From Bacteroidales bacterium (lineage in GTDB: Bacteria; Bacteroidota; Bacteroidia; Bacteroidales; SMBSF77), in contig JAIOTT010000500.1 in the NCBI GenBank assembly GCA_021106655.1, positions 1-14,666 on the forward strand: a stretch of 14,666 nt of DNA, written 5' to 3'. The position numbers were made by a program, and so were the translations under genes. Position 1 is the first letter of the stretch. Each line of letters opens with the position of its first letter. The notes below the pieces were generated by a model. It had not been told where the DNA came from and did not search any database. It worked only from the letters and a program-made list of their open reading frames with translations. Below, piece after piece: positions 12,617 through 14,666 of the stretch.

Positions 12617-12955
12617 ATGGTTGCAAAAAAAAATAAAACTGGAATAGTATATTCAACAAATCCAGATTTCCAATATGAAATTGAGGAAGATAAACAAATT
12701 GAAACACTGCCTCCTCAACAGCAAAAACTAAAAGTTCAGTCCGACAGAAAACAACGTGGCGGTAAGGTAGTTACATTGGTGCTGGGATTTATTGGCAGTA
12801 ATGAAGACCTAAAAACCATGGGGAAATTATTAAAATCCAAATGTGGTGTAGGAGGTAGTGTTAAAGATGGTGAAATTATCATACAGGGTAATCATGTAAG
12901 TAAGGTTGCTGATATTCTAATTAATCTCCACTATAAAGTAAGCTCTTCCAGATAA
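12617..12955 (+). CDS. SUI1/eIF1-like translation factor, YciH family
   Basis: Protein of 112 residues. After a variable, charged N-terminal 40 residues comes the SUI1 fold: RKQRGGKVVTLVLGF (44-58), then LKTMGKLLKSKCGVGGSVKDGEIIIQG (65-91) and a C-terminal helix (VADILINLHYKV). SUI1/eIF1 monitors start-codon selection in eukaryotes and archaea. Bacterial YciH homologues are short stand-alone versions thought to affect initiation fidelity, but they are not essential where tested. It stands alone between the lipid kinase and a porin, with spacers of 104 and 157 bp. ATG 12617 is the only reasonable start. In a genome that uses TTG, GTG and possibly ATT starts, a factor acting on initiation is of interest, though no link is shown. 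Confidence 0.9.
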   Translation: MVAKKNKTGIVYSTNPDFQYEIEEDKQIETLPPQQQKLKVQSDRKQRGGKVVTLVLGFIGSNEDLKTMGKLLKSKCGVGGSVKDGEIIIQGNHVSKVADILINLHYKVSSSR

Positions 12956-13060
12956 ATAATTAATTCAGAAACATTTTAAATTGCATATATCATTTGTCGG
13001 ATATTTATTTGTCTTTCAAGATTATACAAAAACATTCAAATACAATCTTTTCAAATGAAA

Positions 13061-13074
13061 TGCAAGCGCTTACA
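13061..13074. promoter_or_regulatory. LacI/GalR-type operator candidate upstream of porin
   Basis: TGCAAGCGCTTACA is nearly a perfect palindrome with central AAGCGCTT and a central CG step. It differs from the Bacillus cre consensus (TGWAANCGNTNWCA) at one base. It lies 38 bp upstream of the porin ATG and 8 bp before a TACTTTTA element, which would overlap the -33 region and suit repression. The regulator is not in the window. Confidence 0.5.
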
Positions 13075-13082
13075 AAATATGT

Positions 13083-13090
13083 TACTTTTA
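13083..13090 (+). promoter_or_regulatory. Weak -7 element for the porin-DUF485 unit
   Basis: TACTTTTA differs from TAnnTTTG at the last base. It is placed 22 bp before the porin ATG and just downstream of the operator-like palindrome, which raises its credibility. Confidence 0.35.
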
Positions 13091-13112
13091 CGCAAATTTT
13101 AAATAATAGCTT

Positions 13113-14372
13113 ATGAAAAAGAATTTTATTGCATTAATTATTATTTTATTGCCAGTGTTATTATCAGCCCAGAGTGATAATAAGTTTGGAATTAAGCTTT
13201 CTGGTTTTGTTAAAGCTGATTTCTTTTACGACACAAGACAAACAGTTAGTATCAGGGAAGGACATTTTTTACTTTACCCTACACTAGAACTGAAAGATAT
13301 TGAAGGTGAAGATATTAACAAAAAAGCCAATACGAACTTTCTTGCTATGCAAACCAGAATAAGAGGAAAAATTACCGGGACTGATGCTTTTGGAGCAAAG
13401 ACTTCCGGTATGATTGAAGGTGCTTTCTTCGGACATTCCAATGGAGATATCAATGGCTTCAGATTACGTCATGCATTTTTAAAATTAAACTGGACGAACA
13501 CAGAGTTATTATTTGGTCAATACTGGCATCCAATGTTCATCACCTCATGCTTTCCGGGTGTTATATCCTTTAATACTGGTGTACCTTTTCAACCTTTTTC
13601 AAGAAATCCCCAAATAAGACTTACCCAAAACTTTGGAGAAAAAATAAAGCTTATTGTTGCAGCAGTGGAACAAAGAGATTTTGTCAGCACCGGTCCAATG
13701 GGTTCAAGCTCAATGTATCTTAGAAATACTGCTATACCTGATATGAATCTTCAACTTCACTACACATCAAAAAACACCGATAAAAAAACTGAATTTCATA
13801 TTGGCGCAGGCGGATCTTATAAAACCCTTACACCAAGACTGGAAACTGATAAGTCATATAAAGCTGACGGAACTATTAGCGGGCTCTCAGGCCTTGTATT
13901 TGTTAAATATAAAAGAACTAAGCTAACTTATAAATTTGAAGCAGTATACGGGCAGAACCTTACTGATATGGTTATGCTTGGTGGCTATGCGGTCAGAGAG
14001 ATATCAGATACAGCAAAAGACTACCGCGATTACACTACTTTAAATAATATGTCATTCTGGACTGATATTCATACTAATGGCAAAAAATTCCAGGCAGGAA
14101 TATTTGCCGGATACACGAAAAACATGGGATCTGATAAGAATATTTATGATTGGAACAATTCGTCTTCTTACTATACCAGAGGACGTACAATAGAGTACGT
14201 ATATCGTGTTTCTCCAAGAGTTGTTTTTAATGCCGGAAAAACAAGGCTGGCAGGAGAAATTGAGTATACAACAGCCGCTTATGGGGATGGAGTAAATAGC
14301 TTGGGAGAAGTTCAGAACGCTGAATCAGTTTCAAGTATCAGATTCTTATTTTCAGCATATTATTTCTTTTAA
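13113..14372 (+). CDS. Outer-membrane porin, probably for carboxylates
   Basis: Protein of 419 residues: signal peptide MKKNFIALIIILLPVLLSAQ (cleavage near 18-19), then a beta-barrel pattern throughout (FGIKLSGFVKADFFYDTRQTV, LAMQTRIRGKITG, FRLRHAFLKLNWTNTELLFGQYWHPMF) ending in IRFLFSAYYFF, with the terminal Phe typical of proteins inserted by the BAM complex. It precedes a DUF485 gene by 88 bp. DUF485 proteins are partners of acetate/solute:sodium symporters, so this porin may pass small organic acids to that system. The substrate is inferred from neighbours only. An operator-like palindrome lies upstream. The porin at 1-527 shares only general barrel character with it. ATG 13113 starts the signal peptide. 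Confidence 0.85.
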   Translation: MKKNFIALIIILLPVLLSAQSDNKFGIKLSGFVKADFFYDTRQTVSIREGHFLLYPTLELKDIEGEDINKKANTNFLAMQTRIRGKITGTDAFGAKTSGMIEGAFFGHSNGDINGFRLRHAFLKLNWTNTELLFGQYWHPMFITSCFPGVISFNTGVPFQPFSRNPQIRLTQNFGEKIKLIVAAVEQRDFVSTGPMGSSSMYLRNTAIPDMNLQLHYTSKNTDKKTEFHIGAGGSYKTLTPRLETDKSYKADGTISGLSGLVFVKYKRTKLTYKFEAVYGQNLTDMVMLGGYAVREISDTAKDYRDYTTLNNMSFWTDIHTNGKKFQAGIFAGYTKNMGSDKNIYDWNNSSSYYTRGRTIEYVYRVSPRVVFNAGKTRLAGEIEYTTAAYGDGVNSLGEVQNAESVSSIRFLFSAYYFF

Positions 14373-14460
14373 GAAGGAAATGGAAGAATGGAATATTGGA
14401 AAAATGGAATGATGGAAAGAAAAAATTTTAAATTGATTATAAACTAAATATAACATTATC

Positions 14461-14666
14461 ATGGATCATGGACCAGCAGTAGAACTAGGTGTCGATCTTG
14501 CCTCAAAGAAAAAGGCAAAACTCGGTGTTAGGTTATTTATTTTGTATACAATAGTGTATGCGATTTTTGTTGCAATAGGAGTACTTAAGTATGAAGCAAT
14601 GAGCACAATTGTTTTATGGAATCTAAACCTTGCAGTAGTTTTCGGCTTTGGATTAATTATTTTAGC
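14461..14666 (+). CDS. DUF485 (YjcH-like) membrane protein, 3' end cut by window
   Basis: Sixty-eight codons are visible. A charged N-terminus (MDHGPAVELGVDLASKKKAK) is followed by two hydrophobic segments (about 24-42 and 52-68) with the DUF485 pattern of a basic stretch, aromatic-rich first helix and glycine-bearing second helix. These small inner-membrane proteins are encoded immediately before ActP-type acetate/solute:sodium symporters in many bacteria and are thought to assist them. The symporter gene would therefore be expected next, beyond the window. The spacer before it (14373-14460) consists of degenerate ATGGAA words, and no Shine-Dalgarno is seen. Confidence 0.75.
   Translation, partial: MDHGPAVELGVDLASKKKAKLGVRLFILYTIVYAIFVAIGVLKYEAMSTIVLWNLNLAVVFGFGLIIL

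Overview
The window looks like chromosomal DNA of an AT-rich Gram-negative Bacteroidetes (Bacteroidota), probably an anaerobic or marine Bacteroidales/Marinilabiliales-type organism. The support is the TAnnTTTG -7 promoter motifs ahead of several genes, the near absence of Shine-Dalgarno sequences (one striking exception), many small lipoproteins with Ig-like DUF5011-type domains, outer-membrane porins ending in Phe, and intergenic spacers full of short degenerate word repeats. No taxon can be fixed from the sequence alone, and no mobile-element gene, CRISPR array or RNA gene was seen.

Layout. (1) 1-2957 is a phosphate-uptake locus: a truncated outer-membrane porin gene (minus) diverges from a PiT-type phosphate transporter with a fused PhoU-like tail. 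Between them lies a four-fold 11-bp direct repeat of TTAACA type that looks like a PHO box. (2) 3044-5868 (minus) encodes citrate lyase: a fused CitD-CitE protein starting at TTG behind a strong AGGAGG, then CitF. The maturation genes citC, citX and citG are not in the window. (3) 6155-6424 (minus) is a small acidic lipoprotein whose complete signal peptide is obtained only if translation starts at ATT. (4) 6533-9407 is a cluster of four Ig-like lipoprotein genes. The first three derive from a tandem duplication of a two-gene block. In the first block the second gene is now a wreck (7200-7356), apparently beheaded by a deletion between 10-bp repeats and then cut off beside a C7 hairpin and a REP-like palindromic element. 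The intact block carries a G9 tract at the ribosome-binding position. (5) 9477-12512 has an LTA-synthase-like membrane sulfatase-fold transferase and a diacylglycerol kinase-family enzyme, separated by an 8-bp-unit tandem repeat array. They plausibly form a diacylglycerol-producing and diacylglycerol-recycling pair. (6) 12617-12955 encodes a bacterial SUI1/eIF1-like protein (YciH family). (7) 13113-14666 has a second porin with a LacI/GalR-type operator candidate upstream, followed by the start of a DUF485 (YjcH-like) gene. That gene normally precedes an acetate/solute:sodium symporter, which would lie just beyond the window.

Together: uptake of phosphate across both membranes, cleavage of citrate to acetate and oxaloacetate, probable carboxylate uptake, envelope phospholipid headgroup transfer with lipid recycling, and a rapidly evolving lipoprotein family. 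No wholly new multi-gene system was recognised. The most notable items are the PHO-box candidate, the CitD-CitE fusion, the probable ATT start, and the duplicated and decaying lipoprotein block with its homopolymer tract.
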